A DNA stretch of 64,000 nucleotides from Serendipita indica DSM 11827 (GCA_910890315.1 CAJVGD010000042.1:1674001-1738000); one strand, 5' to 3'; counted from the stretch's first letter, positions 10,501 through 21,083 are shown. Notes: generated by a model not told the origin, from the letters alone. Numbers and translations: made by a program.

Positions 10501-12132
10501 GAGCCACTCCGAGGTCATGAAGGCATAGTCAAGGCCGTCGGATTCTCGCCAGACGGCTCACAGATTGTGTCTGGCTCGGACGACAAGACAATTCGATTGT
10601 GGGACGCGGCAACTGGTCAGGCTGTGGGAGAGCCACTCCGAGGTCATGAAGGCACAGTCAACGCCGTCGGATTCTCGCCAGACGGCTCACAGATTGTGTC
10701 TGGCTCGTCCGACAACACAATTCGATTGTGGGACGCGGCAACTGGTCAGGCTGTGGGAGAGCCACTTCGAGGTCATGAAGGCATAATCAAGGCCGTCGGA
10801 TTCTCGCCAGACGGCTCACAGATTGTGTCTGGCTCGGGCGACAACACAATTCGATTGTGGGACGCGGCAACTGGTCAGGCTGTGGGAGAGCCACTCCGAG
10901 GTCATGAAGGCACAGTCAACGCCGTCGGATTCTCGCCAGACGGCTCACAGATTGTGTCTGGCTCGTCCGACAACACAATTCGATTGTGGGACACGGCAAC
11001 TGGTCAGGCTGTGGGAGAGCCACTCCGAGGTCATGAATATGAGGTCAAGGCCGTCGGATTCTCGCCAGACGGCTCACAGATTGTGTCTGGCTCGTCCGAC
11101 AAGACAATTCGATTGTGGGACGCGGCAACTGGTCAGGCTGTGGGAAAGCCACTCCGAGGTCATGAATACACAGTCAACGCCGTCGGATTCTCGCCAGACG
11201 GCTCACAGATTGTGTCTGGCTCGTCCGACAAGACAATTCGATTGTGGGACGCGGCAACTGGTCAGGCTGTGGGAGAGCCACTCCGAGGTCATGAAGGCAC
11301 AGTCAACGCCGTCGGATTCTCGCCAGACGGCTCACAGATTGTGTCTGGCTCGTCCGACAACACAATTCGATTGTGGGACGCGGCAACTGGTCAGGCTGTG
11401 GGAGAGCCACTCCGAGGTCATGAAAATTGGGTCAACGCCGTCGGATTCTCGCCAGACGGCTCACAGATTGTGTCTGGCTCGTGGGACGACACAATTCGAT
11501 TGTGGGACGCGGCAACTGGTCAGGCTGTGGGAGAGCCACTCCGAGGTCATGAAGGCACAGTCAACGCCGTCGGATTCTCGCCAGACGGCTCACAGATTGT
11601 GTCTGGCTCGGACGACAACACAATTCGATTGTGGGACGCGGCAACTGGTCAGGCTGTGGGAGAGCCACTCCGAGGTCATGAAGGCGGAGTCAGCGCCGTC
11701 GGATTCTCGCCAGGCGGATCACAGATAGTCTCCGGCTCGTGGGACAAGACGATCCGATCATGGGATGCAGAAACAGGTGAGTTCAACTCAGCTCGCCTTC
11801 GAGATTGTGATGCGACTCGACAAATAGCCTTGAGTGCAAACGCAAATTCTTCTGGTAAAGAGTCTGTATATTCAAGCCTCAGTGAGGGTCTACCGGCCAC
11901 TCCTCTAAGAATCCATGTACCTGGATTCCAAATTTGCTTACTCTCGCAGGACGGCTGGGTACATTCTTCCGGCAAACGTCTCTTCTGGGTACCACCAGAC
12001 AATCGACGCGGACTAAAATATCCATATCTCCTGACAATTCCAAACGAGGCTCCATTCCGCAAGACCAAGTTTGATTTCACCAATTTTCAATGTGGTCTCT
12101 CTTGGACAAATGTTCGAACAAATGTCCCATAA
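7544..12132 (+). CDS. NACHT-WD40 NLR-like protein 1, with two apparent frameshifts
   Basis: STAND/NLR-type signalling ATPase. Start ATG 7544 gives a basic N-terminus, a helical region, then a NACHT domain with Walker A DIAGSGKST (about 8510) and Walker B VILVIDALDECKS (about 8790), a helical linker, and 13 WD40 units (10120-11796). The C-terminal cap contains LLSQDGWVHSSGKRLFWVPP. Introns: 7763-7807 (GC-AG), 7966-8009, then at 8167, about 8311, about 9861 and 11777-11827. Their positions match those of the paralogue on the minus strand at 38388-43127. Two breaks are seen in the NACHT/linker part by comparison with that paralogue: an extra 2 bp in the CTCTCTC run near 8946-8953, and one base missing near 9309-9316. 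Either the gene is a recent pseudogene or these are sequence errors; the WD array itself is fully open. Related fungal genes (HET-E/HET-D/NWD) act in non-self recognition; that role is inferred here. Confidence 0.85.
10120..11796 (+). repeat. Tandem array of 129-bp WD40 units (12 near-identical plus 1 diverged)
   Basis: Thirteen consecutive 43-codon units start with LRGHE and end with GQAVGEP. Units 1-12 are almost identical at DNA level; unit 13 (from 11668) is diverged. Differences between units 1-12 fall almost only on residues 6, 7, 8, 9, 25 and 27 of the unit (for example GRV, DWV, GIV, GTV, YEV, YTV, NWV; and W, S, D or G at 25), with single changes at 34 (unit 7) and 42 (unit 8). This is the pattern of high-internal-conservation WD40 repeats in fungal NLRs. 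Confidence 0.95.
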
Positions 12133-12382
12133 TGACACTGAAGGGCCCTCCGGGCGGACCCCTGACCTTTATCTCCTTTTGGGCTCGACGATTTATTGCG
12201 AAATATATGTTATACACACAACTCGCGTGGGACCCCTTAGACGCTCGCAATGAACAGGGAGAAGGGGTGTGAACGAAATAGGAGATTTCATCAGAGACCT
12301 AAATGATAAACAAAAGCAATCGTGCCATCTGGATCCAGGAGGAGACAGAGCACGCAGGCGGAGATTGTGAGGGGCACTAAGA

Positions 12383-12925
12383 CTATGGGTCCGAGCCTTC
12401 AGTCCTCTTTCCCTTGATCTGCTGAAGCTCGCACTCAGGTGCATAGGAGTAAGCTGTTCGACAAAAGAACGTAAAGTTTCAGCTGATGATGCACTCACAA
12501 TACTCAAGGGAGCAACGTCTTTCCTGGGAACAACAGATGCGTGCAAATTCAACAGATAACAAGTGACATCAACGTCTCTGACGGGTGAAACGGAGTGCAG
12601 AGGCTCGTGTGAAACGACATTGGAATCCTCGCGTGGTATACAGGCAGCGCTGGCAACACCTACAGGCGGTCAGAGTAAGTCCAGGGGTATCAAGAGGTCC
12701 GACGCACCTTGAGGTGGCAAATTAGATAGCTTTACAGGAAAAAAGGTAGGCGGTGAGTAGACTTCGAAGCCAAACTGAACGTGTTCGAGCGGGAGGGTGT
12801 TGTCTGGGAAGTATCAGTACAATCCATAGTGATAGGGAGAACGTACTGGTTTACGTGCAGATATTTCAATTACTGTGCCTGGTGAGGGCGTATAAGACCC
12901 TTCCCTCCACTTCGTTACGGTCAGG
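12383..12925 (-). pseudogene. Truncated gene remnant, 3' exons only, family unknown
   Basis: Reading the minus strand, four stretches join in phase through plausible short GT-AG introns and end at a stop (12385-12383): one containing KWREGSYTPSPGTVIEIS, one with LPLEHVQFGFEVYSPPTFF, one with DVDVTCYLLNLHASVVPRKD, and a last one ending QQIKGKRTEGSDP. About 140 codons are recovered. No start codon or upstream exon is found: the frame closes near 12925, next to the MITE-like repeat that begins about 70 bp away. I do not recognise the family. It could be the 3' end of a gene cut by an insertion or rearrangement, or a short gene with a 5' exon I missed. Confidence 0.35.
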
Positions 12926-12997
12926 GGACTTAATCATTGACGGCTAAATTTTACAATCACAATCATTCAGAATTAACTGACGCAGGCTGACGAACTT

Positions 12998-13112
12998 GTG
13001 GCTTGACGGGCTGGCACAGGCGGGGGCCAGGATGAGTGTTTGTGAGCCCGCCTCAGCCTCTTGCTTTGTTCTCACGAATCTTGAATGATTTTTGTCCACC
13101 GTGGCTGCTCAA
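12998..13112 (-). repeat. MITE-like repeat, copy 2 (inverted relative to copy 1)
   Basis: The reverse complement of this segment carries the same ordered blocks as 6855-7002, with clear divergence and small indels between them. The two copies flank NLR1 in opposite orientation about 6 kb apart. Confidence 0.5.
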
Positions 13113-13602
13113 AGGGTCACTTATATATTATATACCATTTGGTTCAACGGGCTTATACCTCGGTTTCGCGGGATCAATGGTAGTTTTCTTTTTGTTTGTT
13201 CGGCGGCCAAGCCTTATGCCTTGCAACTTCGACCCGTTCTCCTACCATCCGTCCGGATCATGTCTCTCTTGCTTGTCTTATAAAGCAACTCCTTGTTTTG
13301 TATTCCAGAGGTCTGTGAATTTTTGTCCTCTTTGTCCTTGGGCTCATGGAAAGCCCCAACAGACTGTGACGATGGACTTGCTTGCCTCCATTCACGGCGT
13401 CTTGGATGCTGAGAGGTACAAATTATGCCCTATAAGGGCCCAGATACTCGCTCGCAGTGGTACTAGATGCCTCGATCAAACAGTATGTACTTTTTTTGGT
13501 TGCAAAAACAACGAGACTTATGCTTTGACTGTCACAGGAACGGTTGCATTGACTATTTGATGAATCTCTTCATGGCATCTTGGTCATCAAACCGCGCAAA
13601 CC
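13113..13602. other. Spacer between repeat copy 2 and the minisatellite
   Basis: 490 bp of unclear origin. A long plus-strand frame (about 174 codons) crosses it but has no family resemblance, no supporting splice sites and runs toward the minisatellite, so no gene is called. Confidence 0.3.
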
Positions 13603-14949
13603 CAGTCGTCTCCCCTCGACCTGATGTTTTCCTACTAGTCGGTCGTCTCCCCTCGGCCTGGCTTTTCTTCAGTCGGTCGTCTCCCCTCAACCTGACTTTT
13701 CTACTAGTCGGTCGTCTCCCCTCGGCCTGGCTTTTCCTTCAGTCGGTCGTCTCCCCTCGGCCTGGCTTTTCTACAGTCGGTCGTCTCCCCTCGACCTGGC
13801 TTTTCTTCAGTCGGTCGTCTCCCCTCGACCTGGCATTTTCTACCAGTCGGTCGTCTCCCCTCGACCTGACTTTTCCTCAGTCGGTCGTCTCCCCTCGACC
13901 TGGCATTTTCTACCAGTCGGTCGTCTCCCCTCGACCTGGCATTTTCTACCAGTCGGTCGTCTCCCCTCGGCCTGGCTTTTCTTCAGTCGGTCGTCTCCCC
14001 TCGACCTGGCATTTTCTACCAGTCGGTCGTCTCCCCTCGACCTGACTTTTCCTCAGTCGGTCGTCTCCCCTCGACCTGGCATTTTCTACCAGTCGGTCGT
14101 CTCCCCTCGGCCTGGCATTTTCTTCAGTCGGTCGTCTCCCCTCGGCCTGGCTTTTCTTCAGTCGGTCGTCTCCCCTCGACCTGGCATTTTCTACCAGTCG
14201 GTCGTCTCCCCTCGACCTGACTTTTCCTCAGTCGGTCGTCTCCCCTCGGCCTGGCTTTTTCTTCAGTCGGTCGTCTCCCCTCGACCTGAATTTTCCTACT
14301 AGTCGGTCGTCTCCCCTCGACCTGGCATTTTCTACAGTCGGTCGTCTCCCCTCGACCTGGCATTTTCTACAGTCGGTCGTCTCCCCTCGGCCTGGCTTTT
14401 CTTCAGTCGGTCGTCTCCCCTCGGCCTGGCTTTTCCTACTAGTCGGTCGTCTCCCCTCGGCCTGGCTTTTCCTTCCAGTCGGTCGTCTCCCTCGGCCTGG
14501 CTTTTCCTACTAGTCGGTCGTCTTCCCTCGGCCTGGCTTTTTCTACTAGTCGGTCGTCTCCCCTCGGCCTGGCTTTTCCTTCAGTCGGTCGTCTCCCCTC
14601 GGCCTGGCTTTTTCTACTAGTCGGTCGTCTCCCCTCGACCTGGCTTTTTCTACTAGTCGGTCGTCTTCCCTCGGCCTGGCTTTTCCTTCAGTCGGTCGTC
14701 TCCCCTCGGCCTGGCTTTTCCTACTAGTCGGTCGTCTTCCCTCGGCCTGGCTTTTCCTACTAGTCGGTCGTCTCCCCTCGGCCTGGCTTTTCCTTCAGTC
14801 GGTCGTCTCCCCTCGGCCTGGCTTTTCCTACTAGTCGGTCGTCTTCCCTCGGCCTGGCTTTTCCTACTAGTCGGTCGTCTCCCCTCGGCCTGGCTTTTCT
14901 TCAGCCGGTCGTCTCCCCTCGACCTGACTTTTCCTCCAGTCAGTCGTCC
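13603..14949. repeat. Minisatellite, about 39 copies of a ~35-bp unit
   Basis: Direct tandem repeats built on AGTCGGTCGTCTCCCCTCG followed by (G/A)CCTGGC or ACCTGACT and a T-rich spacer of variable length (TTTTCTTC, TTTTCCTACT, ATTTTCTACC). Unit length varies between about 31 and 37 bp, mostly from the spacer. Variant spacers occur in local clusters: CTACC types are common before 14250 and CTACTAG types after 14400. The plus strand is strongly pyrimidine-rich. Long open frames run through it on both strands because few stop codons fit the unit; these are not taken as genes. Confidence 0.95.
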
Positions 14950-15855
14950 AGGTGTTATCTACCATACACCCAGTTGTCTCCCCCATTAAGCATCAGTCGG
15001 GCACTGGAGTCAGTTAGGGTTCTGACTTGGTCAACCGCAAGGTCGACAAGCGTGTCCTGATTCCGGCAGGTTTACCAACTGACATTCCAACCTCACCCCA
15101 GTCTCAGGACGGGCGACATATGATGCAGTCTGGGCTCATCATTACACATGAAATGGTTCCCTGGACACTACTACAAATCATCAATGTAACAATTTCTGAA
15201 GGCATGTATCATTACATAGAATAGCCACTGCGTAGGTCCTAATAGACCTATGGAAATCCGGAATAAAAACATAAGTCAAGAAACCCGATGTTGATGAGAA
15301 CAAGTTGGAGGGCGACTTGCTTCCCATATACGACCGCTACAATTGAGTCGATTACATGGAGTATCAACGATCCCACGGAATACGTTTACCAGCAAGCGCG
15401 GTACTATTTGTGAGTATTGACAATAGAGCCTTGGGTCATTGCTGACCGACTTGCAGACTTATATAGATCCTGATGATGGACCTCCCGCCCAATCGGCCCA
15501 TGTCGTCTGTCAGACCTGTGACAGCCCCGTGTATACGGACCGATGTAATCTACTCTCAGTGTGAACAGTGGGAAGCTCATGCGCTCTGAATAGATGCAAT
15601 CTATATGTCTACAATTGTAGGCAATACTTGTGGGTTTTACGACAATTGAACAAGGGAGAAAGCAAGTAAGAGTTGGCCAACGGCATAAGGTAATACCTAG
15701 AGAAAGAAAACCCCAGCGTATAGATAAGACTCTACATCTGACAGTATGCAAGAAGTCAACGAGCTCGGCGGATGGCAGAGTTAATATTTGTCTAAAGAAT
15801 CACCCGCCCGCCGTGGCGCGGGTTGCAAACTTTGGACTCGCGCTCGACTTGTCTA
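14950..15855. other. Intergenic with possible decayed exons
   Basis: About 900 bp between the minisatellite and the bromodomain gene. Two neighbouring plus-strand stretches look protein-like: SINDPTEYVYQQARYY near 15350-15410, and a segment near 15457-15560 with HVVCQTCDSPVYTDRC. They do not join in one frame through the GTGAGT donor at about 15410. They may be remnants of a lost gene. Otherwise nothing was recognised; the RSC4-like promoter should lie at the right end. Confidence 0.3.
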
Positions 15856-17883
15856 ATGGATCCCCGCAAGCGCGCGCCGACGGGAAACATTGACCTAACG
15901 AATATTGTCAGCGGTCCACGCGCAAAACGCACAAGAGTGACCTATACAGAAGACGAACAAGATGCGGACCAAGACGTTGAGATGGCAGAGACGACTCAGA
16001 CGGCCCCTTCTGCTGTTATGCGGCAAGGAATGCGTTTATGGAACGCCGTAAGAAACTATACAGATGCAGAGTGCGTTTTATTTCTGTGTAATCGAGGCCG
16101 TCGAACGTATAGCTGAGCGTATTGGATCAGGGGCAACGAACTGGCGGTCGATTTTTTGAAATTGATTTCAAAGAAGTTGTATCCAGATTACTACAAAGTC
16201 ATTGCTCGGCCCATGGCACTGGATATGGTCAAGAGCAGACTTGAGCTCGACGGTTATCCGTCTTTGGAGTCTGTAATGGCCGACATGGAGCTCATCTTCG
16301 AAAATGCCAAGCAGTATAATGTCGAGGGCAGCGCCATTTACCGCAACGCAGAGGACCTTCACGTTTGTCGCGCTCTTCAGGTCTGGATTTAGGTGCTCAC
16401 ATGTCAAATAGGCTGCTCTTTTGCAGGAATATCGCTCCATTACAGGCGTCGAAGTAAAGCATAACGAGAAACAGGAAGAGTTGGACAAGCTCCTTACGCA
16501 AACGACGAATGAGCTATGTCAGGCAACGGACGAAACGTGAGACAACGATGATAAAAGAACATTTCTGATTCTCTTTCTAGTGGTTTAACCTGGGCCTATC
16601 ATTTCATGGAACTTCCAGATGGAAATCTTTATCCACAATACTATGTGGTCATCCAAAAGCCAATGTGCTTCAATCACATTCTCGCAAGTGAAAGTATTCG
16701 CCTCCTCTCCTCCGCTAATATCTCGATAGAGAAAAATCTCGAGACACGAGTATACGACCGCCACAAGATGGGGCCAAGACGTCGAACTCATCTTCCAGAA
16801 CGCATATACCTTTAATGAGGATGGTAGTCCCATTGTAACACAAGCAAAAGCCCTCCAGGTATGTCCGTGGATTAAAAACCGGACGGTGACACTGACCGCT
16901 CTTAGCTTCTTTACAACACCCTCGTCGACAAGTTTCCTCCCGAATTTGCGGTCGAAAAGTCTATTCCAAAGCCCAATGTGATCAAGCTCAAGGTTGGGCG
17001 ACCAAGAAAGTCGGACAGCCATGCAGCGACGCCACCAGCCAAACCTCGTCAATCTAGCTCAGTAGATACACCACGACATGCCGCTACTCCCGAAGTTGCT
17101 ATCAAAGTGGAGGAATCTATCAAGATGGACACTCCTCCCAACCCGCCAACCGCTCTGCCCCAAACGCCTGTTCCCGCTACACCCATCTCTGTAAAGCAGC
17201 CTCAAACTCCAGTACCTCAGATGCCTCCTCCATCAGTTCCACAAACTCCGGCGCGACCACCTGCACCTCCGGCTCCAATTGTCAATATCCGAGCACCATT
17301 TCCGACACAAACAAGACCCTATGGATATCCTCCTCAGCTTTCACAATCTCCGATTCCTCCTGGGCCCCCATTCCAAAGTTCGTTTGTTCTCGGACCACCG
17401 ACACCGCTTCCGGAGGGTATGATGAAGAATCCCATTACGCACGTTGGACTACGGACGCTGCCGATAGGGAGAACAATCTGGCTAGATGCCAAAGATGGAG
17501 TCACGTCATGGAGTATTCGATTAGCCGGCGGAAAGCGTGAGCACGGGCTGAGTATCGACCGGGTGGATATTGAAGACGACGAGGACATTCCGGCGGACGA
17601 GATGAAGGAGGAACCTGAAGAACCCAGGCCACGGAAACGGGGACGTCCACCGACTCGAAGTCTTGCCGCGCAACAGGCAATGATGAATGGAAACGGATAC
17701 GTGAAACGGGTCGCGGCTATCGAATACCTTCGTGGGCTCGTGGTAAAGCTAAATGGGAAGCAACTCTTACCCGTGAGCGATGCAGTCGATGACCCGACGC
17801 TCCGACAATGGAACGTGGATCTCGCGCCGGGTGCGTCCGTCTTGGACATTGGGGCATGGAGAGTCTACATAGACAGAGACTAG
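15856..17883 (+). CDS. RSC4: RSC4-like chromatin remodelling subunit with tandem bromodomains
   Basis: Probable subunit of the RSC/PBAF-type SWI/SNF remodeller, binding acetylated histone tails in the nucleus. Starts MDPRKRAPTGNIDL with an early acidic/basic region. Bromodomain 1 is spread over exons from about 16130 to 16372 and includes LYPDYYKVIARPMALD and FENAKQYNVEGSAIYRNA. Bromodomain 2 (about 16585-16860) includes LYPQYYVVIQKPM and LIFQNAYTFNEDGS. The second is whole only if the GC-AG intron 16684-16729 is removed. A proline-rich linker with two AT-hook-like motifs (VGRPRKSD, KRGRPPTRS) follows, then a C-terminal domain ending WRVYIDRD. The tandem bromodomain plus C-terminal domain order fits Rsc4 better than Rsc1/2, which carry BAH domains. 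The next gene starts 100 bp downstream on the same strand. Confidence 0.85.
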
Positions 17884-17983
17884 TGAATTGTTTCTTGTAT
17901 CTTACACCCATTCTGATTCGTTTCCCTTGCCTCTTGTTGTGCGTCCTTGGCTCACCACCTTTTGCCAAAACTCGCTCCCGACC

Positions 17984-19255
17984 ATGTCAGTCGCTCCGCC
18001 ACTTGGAAAGGAATTGGCCGCGACTGGTAAAGAATACTTGATAGGATATTCTCATAGGCTTACAGAGCGTTTTCAGATAAAAAGACGCGTGATAACGCGA
18101 TCAAAAGTTTGCGCACTTTCCTGTCTACGACGTCCGACAAGCCAATGGCGGACCTCGAAATGGCAAAGTTGTGGAAAGCAATCTTTTTCTGTGTGTATTT
18201 GATTCACCTCTTTTGTCGTCTTGGCTCTTTTGGTCGCTCATCCCGAGCCTTTTCGTATAGGCTTTTGGCACTCGGACAAGCCACTCGTTCAGCAAGAGCT
18301 GGCAGCTGCGCTTGCCGACATGCTCCTCGTCCCCTCAGCTCCAAAAGCCTCTTTTCATTTCCTCAAGGGCTTTTGGGAGGCCATGGTCAGAGAATGGTCT
18401 GGTTTGGATTACCTCAGGTGTGTGGCTAGCACCCTTTACATGGATTTGAAGCTGATCAAGACTTGTGACAGAATCGACAAGTACTATATGCTCGTTCGCA
18501 AGTTTGTAAACGGCTCGTTTCGGCTTCTCGCGAGAGAAATGTGGACCGTAGACGCCATGGACGAATACACGAGAATCATCTCTGGAAACAAGGGACCACT
18601 ATAGTCAGTCTCTCTACGCCCGTTTTCCATTTTCCTAACGGATGCAGCCCGGAAGACCGCAAGATACCAACCGGCTTGGGATACCATCTTGCCGACATTT
18701 ACAACGAGGAGCTGAACAAAGTTGTCGGATCCGACGATTCTGTATGCCTTGGTCAATGTCAACCTGCCCTATTCTGACAACCTGTAGTCACCGCCGGTGC
18801 CCCTTGTGCCTCTCTTTACCCCGTTCTTCAAGTTGAATGCATTGACACCCTCTCCTACCACCTACAACCGCTTCCAGAGTGCCCTCTACTCGCCCATGTT
18901 TGCTGCTCTCCTTGCACACTCGACTCCAGAGGGTGCAGTCGTAAACTATCGATCCACGACAAATACGGTGACTCTGGCACCAAGAGATTCGGATGGCGGG
19001 AGGAGAAAGCGGGCTCGCATCGAGCCCCCAGAGCTTCCCCTGAAAGCTCTGTGTCACAACGCCTGTCTGGAAGCTCACAAGGGGGACGCCGAAGAGGCAG
19101 AGAAACCGCTGTCACCAAAAGAGCTGAGGAAGGGATTATTAAAAGCAATGTTTGATGTCGCAAGTGCCGAAGACACCAAGGAAGTTAGCAGGAAGAGGAT
19201 GTATAGGCTATGGCGAGAGGCGACGGAGCAAGCCGAGACTCCTGGTGAAGACTGA
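17984..19255 (+). CDS. RRP1: Ribosomal RNA processing protein RRP1 (NOP52 family)
   Basis: Nucleolar protein required for maturation of 27S pre-rRNA to 25S/5.8S. Start ATG 17984 (MSVAPPLGKELAAT), first intron splitting the Asp codon before KKTRDNAIKSLRTFL. NOP52 family blocks are seen in order: MAKLWKAIFFCFWHSDKPL across an intron, QELAAALADMLL, then KYYMLVRKFVNGSFRLL, then PTGLGYHLADIYNEEL. A basic nuclear tail (GGRRKRARIEP) and a C-terminal helix ending with EDTKEVSRKRMYRLWREA follow. Five or six short introns. Gene neighbours are tightly packed on the same strand, 100 bp upstream and 87 bp downstream. Confidence 0.9.
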
Positions 19256-19342
19256 GATGCGTAGATTATAGACTCGTTAATCCCATGTTGTACTCTTTGG
19301 AATGTCGAGCAAAGGTGGTTGTCGCACTCGTACTCTTCTTGG

Positions 19343-21083
19343 ATGCCGCGACCTCCGCAGACTTTTGCTGGCAAAGTATGGGTGACCGGCGTCACTCTCT
19401 TGATTGCTTTCATCGCGTATACGTCGCAAATATTTATAATATGGCCTTGGTACGGACGTGAGGTGACGGTAGAACTCCTCGTCTTGATCGGGCCCTTCAA
19501 GTGCGCGCAGGGAATGATTGTAAGGCGTTTACTAACACCTATCCAGTTTAATGGTTGCATTCCTGTACTGGAACTACTTTCTTTGCGTCTATACGGACCC
19601 GGGAACACCGCCAGCAGATTGGGTAAGTAATGGGGCGTGTCCGAGACGAGTTATTGATCGATGCTGCAGGTCCCAGAAGCACAATCCTCTGGAGGCTTTG
19701 AAGTCAAAAGCTTGACGGGGCAGCCACGCTGGTGCCGCCACTGCGAGAAGTATAAACCACCCAGAAGTGAGCAGGTCCACGTTTCACATGACTTCCACTA
19801 AATATAGACAGCCCATCATTGCAAGACGTGCAAGCGGTGCGTTCTCAGGATGGACCATCATTGTGCGTACTATGGTTGATCTTCTCGTTCGACAATCTCA
19901 TCTCCACAGGCCCGTGGACAGACAACTGTATCGGACACTACAACTATGCTCATTTTATTCGGTTTCTTTGGGCGGTTGACATTGCATGCTCGTATCATTT
20001 AGCCATGCTAACGCGCCGAGTTTATTATGCGTTGCTCTTCAAGTACTGGGTACGTTCTCAAAACGTGTTATGGCCATCTCACATCGATTCTAGGAACCAG
20101 GAGGAGTAGAGTTGGCTTTCCTCGTGGCCAATTATGCTGCATGTATACCCGTTATTGTCGCCGTCGGATTATTCAGGTATGTGCCATGCATGCTCCCTCC
20201 CGCGAATAACTGAACACTATTAGTATCTATCATTTCTATTGCATGCTCACTAATACGACAACGGTGGAGGGCTGGGAGAAAGACAAGGTCACCACTTTGG
20301 TTCGACGGGGGAAGATAAGCCAGGCAAGTTCTATGGTGTCGGTACAAAACGCCACTAACCTTCTTCGTAGGTTCAATTTCCCTATGTAAGTCTAATCTTG
20401 TAAGGTACACCCAGGCTTGACTTTCTATCGTCTTAGAATCTTGGCCCACGGCGCAACTTCCTCGCCGCGTTTGGGTCTAATCCACTCTTTTGGTGCTGGC
20501 CACTCAAGTCTGTCGAGTCAGACGGGCTCAGTTTTCCTGTAGCGGACGGCTCTGGTGAGCGAGTGTCTTGCCAGCCTTATGCCCTCTGACTGATGTGCTA
20601 GAGCCGTCTGAACAATACTCGTGGCCACCAAAGGATCCCTTCCGGGACATAGACGCCCCGCGGAAAGAGATGCCATCCTCCCCTTGGACATACGGAAACG
20701 AAGGCTTCAATCCCTCACTTCAACCTTCTAACAGACGGCAAGCAGCTGCTCCTCCGTATCATCCATCATATGACAAAGAAGAAGAGGACGATCGATACTC
20801 TACATCTTCGTCTCCTGAGCGAGAATCGCATTCCTCCAATGAATACATTCCGTATCCTCAGCAGGATGGAACTCGTCGGAGAGACGGTTGGATGGATGCT
20901 AGCGATGAAGATGTGCCTATCAAGTCTGGGATGCGTGTCCGTCGTGGTTCCGAGGGGTGGGAGACGACTATGCCGAATCGCTGGGCTCAAGTCGAGGAAC
21001 AGATTCTCAACGATGAAGAGTCTGTTTCAGATACCCCATTAGACGAAGAATCTGCACGTGGTAGACCTGCACATAGACGCTAG
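19343..21083 (+). CDS. PFA4: DHHC palmitoyltransferase, PFA4-like
   Basis: Integral membrane S-acyltransferase, in yeast in the ER where it palmitoylates chitin synthase Chs3. Starts [13 protein letters not shown]. Two N-terminal membrane segments, then a cysteine-rich domain: [12 protein letters not shown] joined to [18 protein letters not shown] and [12 protein letters not shown]. The codon of the catalytic Cys of DHHC is split by a GTGCGT intron (about 19861-19910). PWTDNC replaces the usual PWTNNC. Two further membrane segments follow, then [18 protein letters not shown], a conserved PFA4-type motif with the TTxE-like segment [12 protein letters not shown] before it. The C-terminal 170 residues are Ser/Glu/Asp/Arg-rich and probably disordered. 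Confidence 0.9.

Noticed and set aside
10130-11728. Alternative-frame proteins rich in HRLCLARPTTQFDCGTR-like repeats
   Set aside because: They are the plus-one shadow of the WD40 array; the WD frame has the domain signature and continues on both sides.
10120-11796. Regular direct repeats that could look like a CRISPR array
   Set aside because: The repeats are coding WD40 units without unique spacers, in a eukaryotic gene.
13467-14363. Long open frames through the minisatellite on both strands (192 and 79 codons)
   Set aside because: They are repeats of the 35-bp unit read in stop-free frames, with no conserved domain, no start context and no splice support.
6001-15855. Transposase or other autonomous mobile element in the accessory island
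   Set aside because: Only short MITE-like repeats were found; no transposase, recombinase or reverse transcriptase motif in any frame.
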